64,000 nucleotides of DNA from an uncultured Porphyromonadaceae bacterium (GTDB lineage Bacteria; Bacteroidota; Bacteroidia; Bacteroidales; Muribaculaceae), in NCBI GenBank assembly GCA_900548975.1, contig URMS01000008.1, positions 55,623 through 119,622 of the forward strand, written 5' to 3'. Below, one piece after another: positions 25,731 to 34,835 of the stretch (position 1 is the stretch's first letter; each line of letters opens with the position of its first letter). The notes beneath the pieces are model-generated. The model worked only from the letters and a program-made list of their open reading frames with translations, made no database searches and had not been told where the DNA came from. The position numbers were made by a program, and so were the translations under genes.

Positions 25731-28700
25731 ATGGCAGAACGGATTGCGACAGTCCTGCTGGCCGTTTTTATGTTTTCACTACATAGTGCCGCTCTTTGTT
25801 TTCAGAATATCAGGGCTGAAAACAGCCCGCTGTCTTTCAATGATATATGGGCGATAGAACAGGACTGCCAGGGATTTGTGTGGATAGGTACGGCCGAAGG
25901 TCTCCATCGCTACGACGGGCGCCGCTTCCATATCTATGACAAGACTTCGCCGGGCTTGCCGTCGTCGTTCATTGTATCGCTCATGGCCGACGACGGAGGC
26001 GTGTGGATCGGTACGGATTGCGGTGTGGCATATTATGACCGCGAACTCGACAGAATAGAGCATTTCGATCTCAAAAGCGACACCGGGACCTCCATAACGG
26101 GAAAGGCTACCGTTATTACACGCGATAACAAGGGTTCTGTCTGGTTTGCCGTAAACGAACAGGGCCTCTTCCGCTATAGTCCGTCGGACGGAACGCTTAC
26201 CAATTATTTCGGACGGTCCGACAATAAACTTCCGGCCAATGTGCGCACTATCTATTTTTACCCCGACGGCCGCTGTCTGCTCGGGCTGTACTATATGGGC
26301 CTTTATACTGTCGACTGGACGCGTATGTCGCTCGAGCCGGCTGTCATGGCCGGAAATGTGCCGTATTTCACCGGCGACAATATCGTCGGTATTCTTCCGG
26401 GGCCTTCCGGTTCGGTCTATACGCTCAGTCCCGTGCGTGGCCTTGTGATGATAGATGCCGACTGTGTGCCTCATCCGCTTTTCCGGCCCGAGGGAGAATT
26501 CGAGCCCAATTCGCTGTCGGCCGACGACAACTACAATCTGTGGCTTGCGGCTCTTGAAGGCGCTTACCGCTATAACTGTCTCCATGGCAGCATCGAGTTT
26601 TTCCGGCACGAGGAAAACGACATGCATTCCATTGCCGAAAATACGGTGCGCTGTATTTTCGCCGACACATACGGAGGCACATGGATCGGAACTGCCGGAT
26701 CGGGTGTGAGCTATGCCAATCCGACAGGGCGAAATTTCAGAAAGATATATCTTAATAACGGCCCCGATCGGACGCCGGCCGTGGCCTCGGCCCTGTCGGC
26801 CGACGACGATGGACGCATATGGTGCGCTACCCGCCGTGCAGGCCTCTATGTGATGTCGCCGGGCGGAAAGAATGTGCAGCATGTCGATGCCGCCCTCCCG
26901 TCGGAGCTGTTCAGTGTTTCGGCCATCGGCGACTGTATATGGACAAGCTCGCTCGACGGCCTTTACCGCTACGACCGCAATACCGGTGAAGTGAGGCACT
27001 ATGATCGCTTAAATACTGCCGACCCCTTTAAGGAAATAAGGCTTGCCACACTGTATTCGATGCCGGGCGACAGGCTGCTGGTAGGCACTACGCTGGGTTT
27101 ATACGGATACGATTATGCGACCGACAGTTTTTATGCGTACGAGGGGCTATCGAAGTGCTTTATCACGGGTGTGGCAGTGGACAGCGACGGAAAGCTATGG
27201 TTGTCCACCTTTGCTCACGGACTCATATACTACGACCCGATGGAACGGCGTATCGTAGCCGCCTACAGACACGACGACAGCCCTGGCTCGCTTCCCTGCG
27301 ACAAGATAATGGATGTGGCGGTCGACAGTAAAGGGTGTGTCTGGGCATCCACTTTCGGCTCGGGGGTGGCCCGGTTGCGTTCCGACGGTACTTTCGAGGT
27401 CTTCAGCCGCAATAACTCAGCCGGTTCTTTTCCGGCCAATGTTGCTTTCCAGACTCTGGAAGACGGCCTCGGCCAGTTGTGGATCACTACAAATAAGGGT
27501 CTCGTGTCGCTCGACCCGGTGACCGGAAACCCGGTGACATATACGAGCGCGCAGGGGCTGCTCAATGACGATTTCTCTAACAAGAGGGGAGTGCGGGCTC
27601 CCGACGGATGCATATATCTGTGTTCGGCCGACGGTGTTACCGCTTTCAAACCTCTCGAGTTCAAGAATAAGGCTCGCAGTCATTCTCCTGTTATTACCGA
27701 TATTTATGTGGATGGTGTACGTCTCGAAGCCGGCGCGCCCGGTCTGTCTGTCGGGACAAATCCCGATATCGCCGCCCGGGTCGATTTCTCGGAAAACGAC
27801 AGAAATATAGAGATATACGTGTCCGATCCGGGTCTGTTGTCGGGCGATGTTGCCGCTAAGGCTTATTACCGGCTCGGGGACGATGGCGAATGGCTACGTC
27901 TGCCCGACGACTGGCGTCTTACCTTCCCATATCTGCCTTCGGGCGATCATCTGCTTCAGTTCCGCGAGATCAATACCGACGGCAGTATCAGTGAGTTTCA
28001 TGCGCCGGTACGTCTGCATGTCGCGCAGATGTTCTATAAGACACCTTTGGCCGTATGCCTTTATGCAGTCCTTTTGTGCGCCGGTCTCTACGCGTTGTGG
28101 CTCTATATAAACCGCCGCAATCAGCGTACTGTATGCCGGGCACGCGAAGAACTGAGACAGCGTCAGGAAATCGAAGCGTACAACGAGAAGATGGCTCTGT
28201 TCTCGTCGGTGGTGAACCGCCTGAGGGCGCCTCTTGCGCTGATACGCAATCCTCTGGATAATATTCTGAGAACACATCGCGACAATGCCGACCTGACCAA
28301 CGACCTTATGGTGATAAGTAACGGTGCCGACCGTTTGTCGCGTCTGCTCAGCGAGTTTTCCGATTTTCATGCCGACCGCTGCAGCTATGTGCTCGACAAG
28401 CGTCCGGTATCGCTGTACGATACTGCTGAGAAAAGGATTGCAGCTCTTTTAGGCGATTCGGATTCGGTCATAGAATTCAGCGGCGACGCTAATGCCTGCG
28501 TGGATGCCGATCCGTCGGGTTTAGACCGTCTCGTGGAGGCTTTGCTGTCAACGGCTGTAGGCATTTCGGGCGGAAATGTGGCTGTATCGATATGCAGGCA
28601 CGGTACGGGCATGGTGGCCATGGATGTTCTCTGCAGGGATTTTGAACTCAATCCCGAACGGATCCGTACCCTTCTGTCGCCTTATCTGAGCACGGACGAT

Positions 28701-29648
28701 TCTTCGCCCGAACTGATGCGGTCCTCTCTGCCGATGGTGAAACTGATAGCAGAGATTCACGGCGGTTCGCTTATCTTCGCCGAATCCGACGAGGAAAGCT
28801 ATACTTTCAGGGTGCTGCTGCCTGTAAGCAAAGAAGCTCCCTGTGCGGATCCTGAGAATCTAAAAACCGATTCGGTGTTGCTGATAGAAGAGACCGCAGG
28901 GTCGCTTGCCGAGATCGGGGCACGTCTCGAGGAATCGTTCCGTGTGGTGGCGGTTCAGTCGACGGTCGTTGCCATCGATCTGCTGCAGCGCGATCACTAT
29001 TGTGTCGTTGTGGCCGAGGCGAGCGCACGTAAGCCGATGGGCATCAGCATCTGCCGTCATCTCGAAGCCGAAGGGGCCCGTGACGGCGGTGTGCCTGTGG
29101 TGGTGATTGCGGAAAGTTCGGCCGATCAGGCCGTGGGCAAGGAAGCGTTGATGGCCGGTGCCGCTATGGTTGTCGGCAAGCCATGCGATGCGGCATACGT
29201 CGTGGAGTGTGTGCGTGCGGCCGTGCGCCGTGCCGGAACTGCCGGCGCAGACTCCATGCTTCTGATTACCGGCGACGGCTCCGTGCAGCCCGTAAGCGAT
29301 GATGATGTGCGCTTCATCAAGGATCTGGAGCGAGTCATAGCCGAAAATATCGCCGACGCCGATTTCGACAACGAGCAGCTTGCCGCCAAGATGTGCATGA
29401 GTAAATCGACGCTTATACGACGCACCAAAAAGGCCCTCGCTACAACTCCTAAGGACTATATACTTAAAAAGCGCCTTGCCTTCGCCGCCGAAATGCTGAC
29501 CAAGTCGGCCGGCCGTATAAACGAGGTGTGCTATGCCGCAGGCTTCAATACACCGAGTTATTTCGCCAAGTGTTTCCGTCGTGTCTACGGCTGCCTGCCG
29601 TCGGAATACAAGGGTGGTCCGGCAGTCCCTTTGGAGAATCAGATATAG
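25731..29648 (+). CDS. Hybrid two-component-type (HTCS) regulator with degenerate kinase and receiver
   Basis: 1305 residues from the ATG at 25731 (signal/anchor MAERIATVLLAVFMFSLHSA). Periplasmic part: two Reg_prop propellers (WAIEQDCQGFVWIGTAEGLH, WLAALEGAYRYN, WATTFGSG-type repeats) and a Y_Y_Y domain ending near 760. One membrane helix lies at about 772-793. The kinase region is non-canonical: the usual SHEFRTPL motif reads VNRLRAPLALI with Asn829 in place of the phospho-His, and the ATP lid lacks the Asn and Gly boxes. In the receiver, the phospho-acceptor Asp is Glu1096 (VVVAEASARKPMG) while the Lys in VVGKPCD is kept. A normal AraC-type helix-turn-helix domain ends the protein (MCMSKSTLIRRTKKAL, VCYAAGFNTPSYFAKCFRR). 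It probably controls the adjacent SusC/SusD genes. Phosphorylation-based signalling looks impossible. Confidence 0.9.
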   Translation: MAERIATVLLAVFMFSLHSAALCFQNIRAENSPLSFNDIWAIEQDCQGFVWIGTAEGLHRYDGRRFHIYDKTSPGLPSSFIVSLMADDGGVWIGTDCGVAYYDRELDRIEHFDLKSDTGTSITGKATVITRDNKGSVWFAVNEQGLFRYSPSDGTLTNYFGRSDNKLPANVRTIYFYPDGRCLLGLYYMGLYTVDWTRMSLEPAVMAGNVPYFTGDNIVGILPGPSGSVYTLSPVRGLVMIDADCVPHPLFRPEGEFEPNSLSADDNYNLWLAALEGAYRYNCLHGSIEFFRHEENDMHSIAENTVRCIFADTYGGTWIGTAGSGVSYANPTGRNFRKIYLNNGPDRTPAVASALSADDDGRIWCATRRAGLYVMSPGGKNVQHVDAALPSELFSVSAIGDCIWTSSLDGLYRYDRNTGEVRHYDRLNTADPFKEIRLATLYSMPGDRLLVGTTLGLYGYDYATDSFYAYEGLSKCFITGVAVDSDGKLWLSTFAHGLIYYDPMERRIVAAYRHDDSPGSLPCDKIMDVAVDSKGCVWASTFGSGVARLRSDGTFEVFSRNNSAGSFPANVAFQTLEDGLGQLWITTNKGLVSLDPVTGNPVTYTSAQGLLNDDFSNKRGVRAPDGCIYLCSADGVTAFKPLEFKNKARSHSPVITDIYVDGVRLEAGAPGLSVGTNPDIAARVDFSENDRNIEIYVSDPGLLSGDVAAKAYYRLGDDGEWLRLPDDWRLTFPYLPSGDHLLQFREINTDGSISEFHAPVRLHVAQMFYKTPLAVCLYAVLLCAGLYALWLYINRRNQRTVCRAREELRQRQEIEAYNEKMALFSSVVNRLRAPLALIRNPLDNILRTHRDNADLTNDLMVISNGADRLSRLLSEFSDFHADRCSYVLDKRPVSLYDTAEKRIAALLGDSDSVIEFSGDANACVDADPSGLDRLVEALLSTAVGISGGNVAVSICRHGTGMVAMDVLCRDFELNPERIRTLLSPYLSTDDSSPELMRSSLPMVKLIAEIHGGSLIFAESDEESYTFRVLLPVSKEAPCADPENLKTDSVLLIEETAGSLAEIGARLEESFRVVAVQSTVVAIDLLQRDHYCVVVAEASARKPMGISICRHLEAEGARDGGVPVVVIAESSADQAVGKEALMAGAAMVVGKPCDAAYVVECVRAAVRRAGTAGADSMLLITGDGSVQPVSDDDVRFIKDLERVIAENIADADFDNEQLAAKMCMSKSTLIRRTKKALATTPKDYILKKRLAFAAEMLTKSAGRINEVCYAAGFNTPSYFAKCFRRVYGCLPSEYKGGPAVPLENQI

Positions 29649-29673
29649 ATAAAAATGATGTCAAAGGCGCCCC

Positions 29674-29689
29674 GCGACGTTTTCGTCGC
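29674..29689 (+). terminator. Short hairpin after the hybrid regulator
   Basis: GCGACG (29674-29679), loop TTTT, CGTCGC (29684-29689), 26 bases after the regulator stop. The stem is short and no T-run follows directly, so termination is uncertain. Confidence 0.35.
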
Positions 29690-29733
29690 ATATTATTGAG
29701 TCTTTTGTTGTATAGCTTTTTCCCGATTCGGTC

Positions 29734-29741
29734 TAATTTTG
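29734..29741 (+). promoter_or_regulatory. -7 box of the susC-led operon
   Basis: TAATTTTG fits TAnnTTTG, 59 bases before the susC ATG. The nearest TTG lies 23 bases upstream, so the -33 element is poor, as expected for a promoter needing the regulator. Confidence 0.45.
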
Positions 29742-29800
29742 TGTCAACTCACAAAAATTTCGTACCGCACCTTACAAATAATCCATTGAAAAAGTAATTT

Positions 29801-32800
29801 ATGAATTCGCGATGTAAACCAATATTTCTGGCACTGATGCTTGTGGTCGGGCTTACGGCTCTGGCTCAAGGAAAAGTGACCGGCACAGTCTCCGACGAAG
29901 AGGGCGAACCTCTGATCGGCGCCTCAGTGATAGTAGAAGGCGCTTCAGGCGGTGTCATCACCGATATCGACGGTCGCTTCAATATTCAGGCGTCACCGGG
30001 ACAGACGCTCTGTGTGAGCTATGTCGGCTATACGCCGGAAAATGTGAAGATCGGTACGGCCACCGACTATAAAATCATACTGAAATCGGCCGACACGGCT
30101 CTCGACGAAGTTGTGGTCGTGGGCTACGGTGTACAAAAGAAAGTAAATCTTACAGGGTCGGTCGCTTCGGTCGATTACGCCTCTCAGGCAGAGTCGCGGC
30201 CCATTGCCACTGCCGGACAGGCACTCGCCGGTGCGAGCGCCGGCGTCAATGTGCTCACGGCGTCGGGCAAGCCTGGCAGCGAGGATATCACACTCCGCAT
30301 ACGTGGTATAGGTACTCTCAACAATTCGGCTCCGCTGATACTGGTCGACGGTTTCGAGGCTCCGATAACGGCTGTCAATCCCGACGATATAGCTTCGATA
30401 TCTATTCTTAAGGATGCAGCCTCCTGCGCCATCTACGGTAACCGCGGCGCCAACGGTGTGGTGCTGATAACCACGAAGGACAGTACTGCCGGTAAATTCA
30501 CTCTCAGCTATAACGCAACATTGTCGGTCAACGAGCCAGCCAACCATTTCAAACTGGTGAGCAATTATGCCGACTACATGCAGTATATGAACGAGTCGGC
30601 GGAGAATCTCGACAATCCGCTGCCGTATTCGCAGTCTATGATCGATCTCTGGCGCGAGAAGTCGAAATATCCTAATGCCATTTCTGAATCGGGATACCCC
30701 AACTATGTTGCCTATCCGAATACTGACTGGATGGACGCTATGTTCAAGAACAATCAGCTTTTCCAGAATCACAATGTGTCGGCTACAGGAAGCAGCGGCG
30801 GAACACGCTATCTTATATCGTTTACCTTTAAGGATAATCCGGGCGTTGTCGAAGGAACTGCAATGAAGCGCTATCAGCTCCGTGCCAATATCACATCGAG
30901 AATCAACAAAATAGTTGAGATAGGCACGAAGATATGGGGCTGGCGCAGCGACCGCGAACTCAACGACTTCGACGGCGCGTCGGCCTACATGAGCCGTGCC
31001 ATCCCCGGTATCTATCCTTACTACGACGGTCAGTACGGATGGATGGAAAATCCGGAGGCGCATGCCAATTCCCGCAATAATCTCTACTTTATCAACCGTC
31101 TGCAGGGTAAGGAGAACCAGAACTATATCAACGCTACCGTATTCACGAATCTCTACCTGCCGGCAGGTTTTACGGGGCATGCCTCGTTCAACTACACCCG
31201 TACCGACAGCGAGCGCAAAACCCATACCCGCGCCGGCGACGCGTTCTCTTTCCGAAAAGGCGAGACCGCATATACCTATCATAATCTCGACAATCTGAAT
31301 CTCAACCAGAGCGACAGTTTCTCATATCAGTGGACAGCCGAGGCCGATGTCAACTGGAATCGGACTTTCGGGCGTCACGATGTGAGCGCAATGGCCGGTT
31401 TCGAGGCAATATACCACAACAACAGCAATCTTGCGGCCGCCAAGAAGGGCTTTTCGTCGACCATTCTCACCGAAATGAACACTGTCACCAACATGCAGAG
31501 CATTTCGGGTACTCAGAGCGACTATGCCTCGGCATCGTTCTTCGGCCGTGTCAACTATGCTTACGACGAACGATATCTCTTCGAAGCCAATCTGCGCTAC
31601 GACGGTTCGAGCCGTTTTTCGCGCCGCAGCCGTTGGGGCACGTTCCCGTCGTTCTCGGCCGGATGGCGTATCAACCAGGAACATTTTATGGAGGACGCAC
31701 GCAGCTGGCTGAGCAACCTCAAACTACGTGTGTCGTGGGGTAAACTCGGCAACAATGCTATCGGTAACTACGACTATATCGCCACCTATGCCACTGGTTA
31801 TCAGTATGTATTCGGCGGAACGCTCAGCAACGGCATGGTTGCCACTCAGAGCAATGATCTGCTCGAGTGGGAGACCACCAGAAGCACCGACATCGGACTC
31901 GACGCCGGCTTCTTAAATAACCGCTTCACCGCCGAAATCGACTGGTACGACAGGCATACTTCGGGCATTCTTTACCGCGCACCGCTGCACCTCACTGTGG
32001 GCAACAAGACGGCGCCTTATCAGAATCTGTGCGAGGTCGATAATAAAGGTATAGAACTGACTATGGGCTGGAACGACCGTGCAGGCAACGTGAGCTATTA
32101 TGTGAAAGGCAATTTCACACGCAACTGGAATCAGGTGTCGAAATACAAGGGACCGCTTGTGGCCGGTTGGGTTGAGGACGAGTTCGGTCACCGTGTGTAC
32201 AAAAGCAATATAGGAGATGTGTCTACTGGCGCCAATACCCGCACTATGGAAGGCAAGCTTATCAACGAGTTCTATCTGCTCAACACCTATGCCGGCGACG
32301 GCAGCTATTATTTCCGGGATGGTTCTGTGAATCCGGCAGGTGGTCCGCGCGACGGTATGATCCGCACCCCCGAGGATATGGCATGGCTCGAGGCAATGAT
32401 AGCAAAAGGCAATGTGTTTCTACCCAATAAAACCGTAGGCAAGAAAGGAATATGGTATGGCGACTACATCTATCAGGATCTCAATGGCGACGGTGTATTC
32501 GGCGATGCCGACGACTATTCGTTCCAGAATGTGTCGCAGACGCCTAAATTCTACTATGGTGTTCAGTTCGGAGCCTCGTGGAAAGGGTTCGATTTTTCGG
32601 CACAGTTCGCCGGAGCAGGCGGCTTTTCGCGGTGGTGGTACTATCTTGGCTACAATGCAACCTCCACACGTGCCGATACGGCCATGCCGCTGCATATAGC
32701 AGAGAACCACTATTTCTATGATCCTGAAAATCCGGGCGATATACGCACAAATATATGGGCGGAAAACGGCCGACTGACCATGAACTACGGCAGCGAGCAG

Positions 32801-33055
32801 AATGGCGGCTCGGTAGCCTCGACGCTATACCTCTATAAGGCCGACTACCTCAAGTGCAAGAACATAACACTGGGCTATACACTTCCGAAATCGGTGCTCC
32901 GCAAAATCCGCTTCGAGAATATCCGTGTGTTCGTGAGCGGCGAAAATCTGTTCACTGTCACCGATTACCCGGGTATGGATCCGGAATTCAGCGCTACAAA
33001 TAATTATTACGCCAGCCTGCGTCAGTGGGCCTTCGGTCTCAATGTCAAATTCTAA
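29801..33055 (+). CDS. susC: SusC/RagA-family TonB-linked outer membrane transporter
   Basis: 1084 residues. Signal peptide (IFLALMLVVGLTALAQG), a carboxypeptidase-regulatory-like domain (GKVTGTVSDEEGEPLIGASV, DIDGRFNI, LCVSYVGYTPENV), a TonB-box-like DEVVVVGYGVQKKVNLTG, a plug domain (GIGTLNNSAPLILVDGFEAP, SISILKDAASCAIYGNRGAN) and a large barrel that ends in WAFGLNVKF with the terminal Phe used for barrel insertion. It imports oligosaccharides across the outer membrane together with SusD, which starts 6 bases later. The sugar is not readable from the sequence. Confidence 0.95.
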   Translation: MNSRCKPIFLALMLVVGLTALAQGKVTGTVSDEEGEPLIGASVIVEGASGGVITDIDGRFNIQASPGQTLCVSYVGYTPENVKIGTATDYKIILKSADTALDEVVVVGYGVQKKVNLTGSVASVDYASQAESRPIATAGQALAGASAGVNVLTASGKPGSEDITLRIRGIGTLNNSAPLILVDGFEAPITAVNPDDIASISILKDAASCAIYGNRGANGVVLITTKDSTAGKFTLSYNATLSVNEPANHFKLVSNYADYMQYMNESAENLDNPLPYSQSMIDLWREKSKYPNAISESGYPNYVAYPNTDWMDAMFKNNQLFQNHNVSATGSSGGTRYLISFTFKDNPGVVEGTAMKRYQLRANITSRINKIVEIGTKIWGWRSDRELNDFDGASAYMSRAIPGIYPYYDGQYGWMENPEAHANSRNNLYFINRLQGKENQNYINATVFTNLYLPAGFTGHASFNYTRTDSERKTHTRAGDAFSFRKGETAYTYHNLDNLNLNQSDSFSYQWTAEADVNWNRTFGRHDVSAMAGFEAIYHNNSNLAAAKKGFSSTILTEMNTVTNMQSISGTQSDYASASFFGRVNYAYDERYLFEANLRYDGSSRFSRRSRWGTFPSFSAGWRINQEHFMEDARSWLSNLKLRVSWGKLGNNAIGNYDYIATYATGYQYVFGGTLSNGMVATQSNDLLEWETTRSTDIGLDAGFLNNRFTAEIDWYDRHTSGILYRAPLHLTVGNKTAPYQNLCEVDNKGIELTMGWNDRAGNVSYYVKGNFTRNWNQVSKYKGPLVAGWVEDEFGHRVYKSNIGDVSTGANTRTMEGKLINEFYLLNTYAGDGSYYFRDGSVNPAGGPRDGMIRTPEDMAWLEAMIAKGNVFLPNKTVGKKGIWYGDYIYQDLNGDGVFGDADDYSFQNVSQTPKFYYGVQFGASWKGFDFSAQFAGAGGFSRWWYYLGYNATSTRADTAMPLHIAENHYFYDPENPGDIRTNIWAENGRLTMNYGSEQNGGSVASTLYLYKADYLKCKNITLGYTLPKSVLRKIRFENIRVFVSGENLFTVTDYPGMDPEFSATNNYYASLRQWAFGLNVKF

Positions 33056-33061
33056 GAAGTC

Positions 33062-34816
33062 ATGAAAAAGTATATAATACTCGGTGGAATTCTTGCGGCT
33101 TCGGCTCTTGCCGGATGTAACGATTTCCTTGACCGTTCGCCATACGACGAGATTAGCAGTAATACCGTTTTCTCCACCGCCGACCTCGCCGAGTCTGTAG
33201 TGACGGGTTGCTACAGTAATCTGACGGCCGACTATGTGAGCGCTTCCTATTGTAACTGGGACGGACTGTCGTCGGTTCTGGAGCCGGCTACATTGCAGCT
33301 CAACACGACCTACATGTATCTGCGCGGGCTTGCACAAAGCAATACATCGCTGTTCTCTAACAGATGGAAACGGCTATACGAGGGCGTGAACCGCGCCAAC
33401 GATGTGATAAACAATATTTCGTCCACTCCCGATATGGATGATGCCCTGAAAGCCAGGCGTATAGCCGAGTGTAAATTTATCCGTGCATACGAGTACTATC
33501 TGCTCAACTGCGCTTTTCGCGGAGTGCCTGTATATCTCGAAAATCTGTCGGATGCCGAATATACCCGCGCGCGTTCGACCGTTGATGAAGTATGGGAACA
33601 ATGCGTGGCCGATCTTACCGATGCTATCGATACACCGTCGCTTCCCGACCGTATATCCGGTTCGAGTTCCGACTACGGCCGCATAGCCAGGGGTGCATGC
33701 TACTATCTGCGCGCCAAGGTGCGCATGTGGCAGCATAAGTGGGCCGAAGCAGAGGCCGATCTGCGTAAAGTAGGGGAGTGCGGCTACACCCTTTTCAAAG
33801 GCGGCTATGCGCAACTTTTTACCGAGGCCAACGAGCGATGCGACGAGATGATATTCTCTATCCCTATGATCGATCAGGCCGGACAGGGCAATGTGTTCAG
33901 CCGCACCTATGGCAACCGTTGTACGGCCGGTTACGGCGACAATGCTCTTTATATGGCTCCCGACTTTGTCGATTCCTATCAGTGGGCCGACGGGCGTCCG
34001 TTCGACTGGAACGATGTCATCGAGGGATATGGCAGTATGTCGCCGCGCGCCCGCAGTGTATTTTTCCTTCGCGACAATATGACTGCCGCCGAGCGTGCCA
34101 CCATGAGCAGCTACGGTGCCGACATGAACCAATATCTGGAGGCCGGCAACGAGGCACGAATCAAAAAAGCGTACGAAGGACGCGATCCGCGTCTGCAGGC
34201 AACGGTTATTACGCCCTATTCGGTATATGTCGGTGGATGGAGCGGTGCGGCTGCGAACTATTCTCCGCGATTTCCTTTCCGGAACGAGACTACGGACAAC
34301 GACATAAAGACGACACAGACACAGAATTTCCAGTATAATATCCGAAAATTCGTGACCGTAGGCACACAGTATAAGAATGTGTTGCAGAATCCGGTCGATG
34401 TACCTGTGTTCCGCTATGCCGGAGCCCTGCTGGCTCTTGCCGAGTGTGTCAATGAGCAGGGCCGCACCTCCGAGGCTGTAGCTTTGGTCAACCAGGTACG
34501 CGAGCGTGCCGGAGTGGCACCTCTCGATCAGCCTGGAAACACAGCAGTTGCAGTGAGCGGACAGGACGATATGCGTAAACGTATCCGCGACGAACATCTG
34601 TGGGAACTTGCCTGTGAGGAAGTGGTGCTTTGGGACGAACTCCGGTGGGGCACATGGAAAGACAGCAAGTTCGGCAACGGAAACGGCTGCAAGGAGATAT
34701 GGGGCGAGATTATACTTGCCTACGGATGGGGCGGAACAGGCTACGACGTATGGCCTATTCCCCGCGACGAGGTTGAACGGAACAGCAACCTCACTCAAAA
34801 CCCCGGTTGGTATTAG
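33062..34816 (+). CDS. susD: SusD/RagB-family glycan-binding lipoprotein
   Basis: A 584-residue lipoprotein (lipobox in SALAGCNDFL). The SusD start pattern LDRSPYDEISSNTVFSTADL is clear, followed by the helical TPR core (LYEGVNRANDVINNI, RIAECKFIRAYEYYLLNCAF) and the C-terminal family motif VNQVRERAGVAP, DDMRKRIRDEHLWELACE and LRWGTWKDS. It caps the SusC barrel and binds the glycan at the cell surface. It is co-transcribed with susC (6-base gap) and with the DUF5107-TPR gene (19-base gap). Confidence 0.95.
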   Translation: MKKYIILGGILAASALAGCNDFLDRSPYDEISSNTVFSTADLAESVVTGCYSNLTADYVSASYCNWDGLSSVLEPATLQLNTTYMYLRGLAQSNTSLFSNRWKRLYEGVNRANDVINNISSTPDMDDALKARRIAECKFIRAYEYYLLNCAFRGVPVYLENLSDAEYTRARSTVDEVWEQCVADLTDAIDTPSLPDRISGSSSDYGRIARGACYYLRAKVRMWQHKWAEAEADLRKVGECGYTLFKGGYAQLFTEANERCDEMIFSIPMIDQAGQGNVFSRTYGNRCTAGYGDNALYMAPDFVDSYQWADGRPFDWNDVIEGYGSMSPRARSVFFLRDNMTAAERATMSSYGADMNQYLEAGNEARIKKAYEGRDPRLQATVITPYSVYVGGWSGAAANYSPRFPFRNETTDNDIKTTQTQNFQYNIRKFVTVGTQYKNVLQNPVDVPVFRYAGALLALAECVNEQGRTSEAVALVNQVRERAGVAPLDQPGNTAVAVSGQDDMRKRIRDEHLWELACEEVVLWDELRWGTWKDSKFGNGNGCKEIWGEIILAYGWGGTGYDVWPIPRDEVERNSNLTQNPGWY

Positions 34817-34835
34817 TAAACACTTTAAATAAATT

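Noticed and set aside
25779..26999. Long minus-strand frames opposite the hybrid regulator, susC (29993-31282), susD (33374-34798) and the TPR gene (36390-37754)
   Set aside because: Each mirrors a well-supported gene and contains no conserved family pattern.
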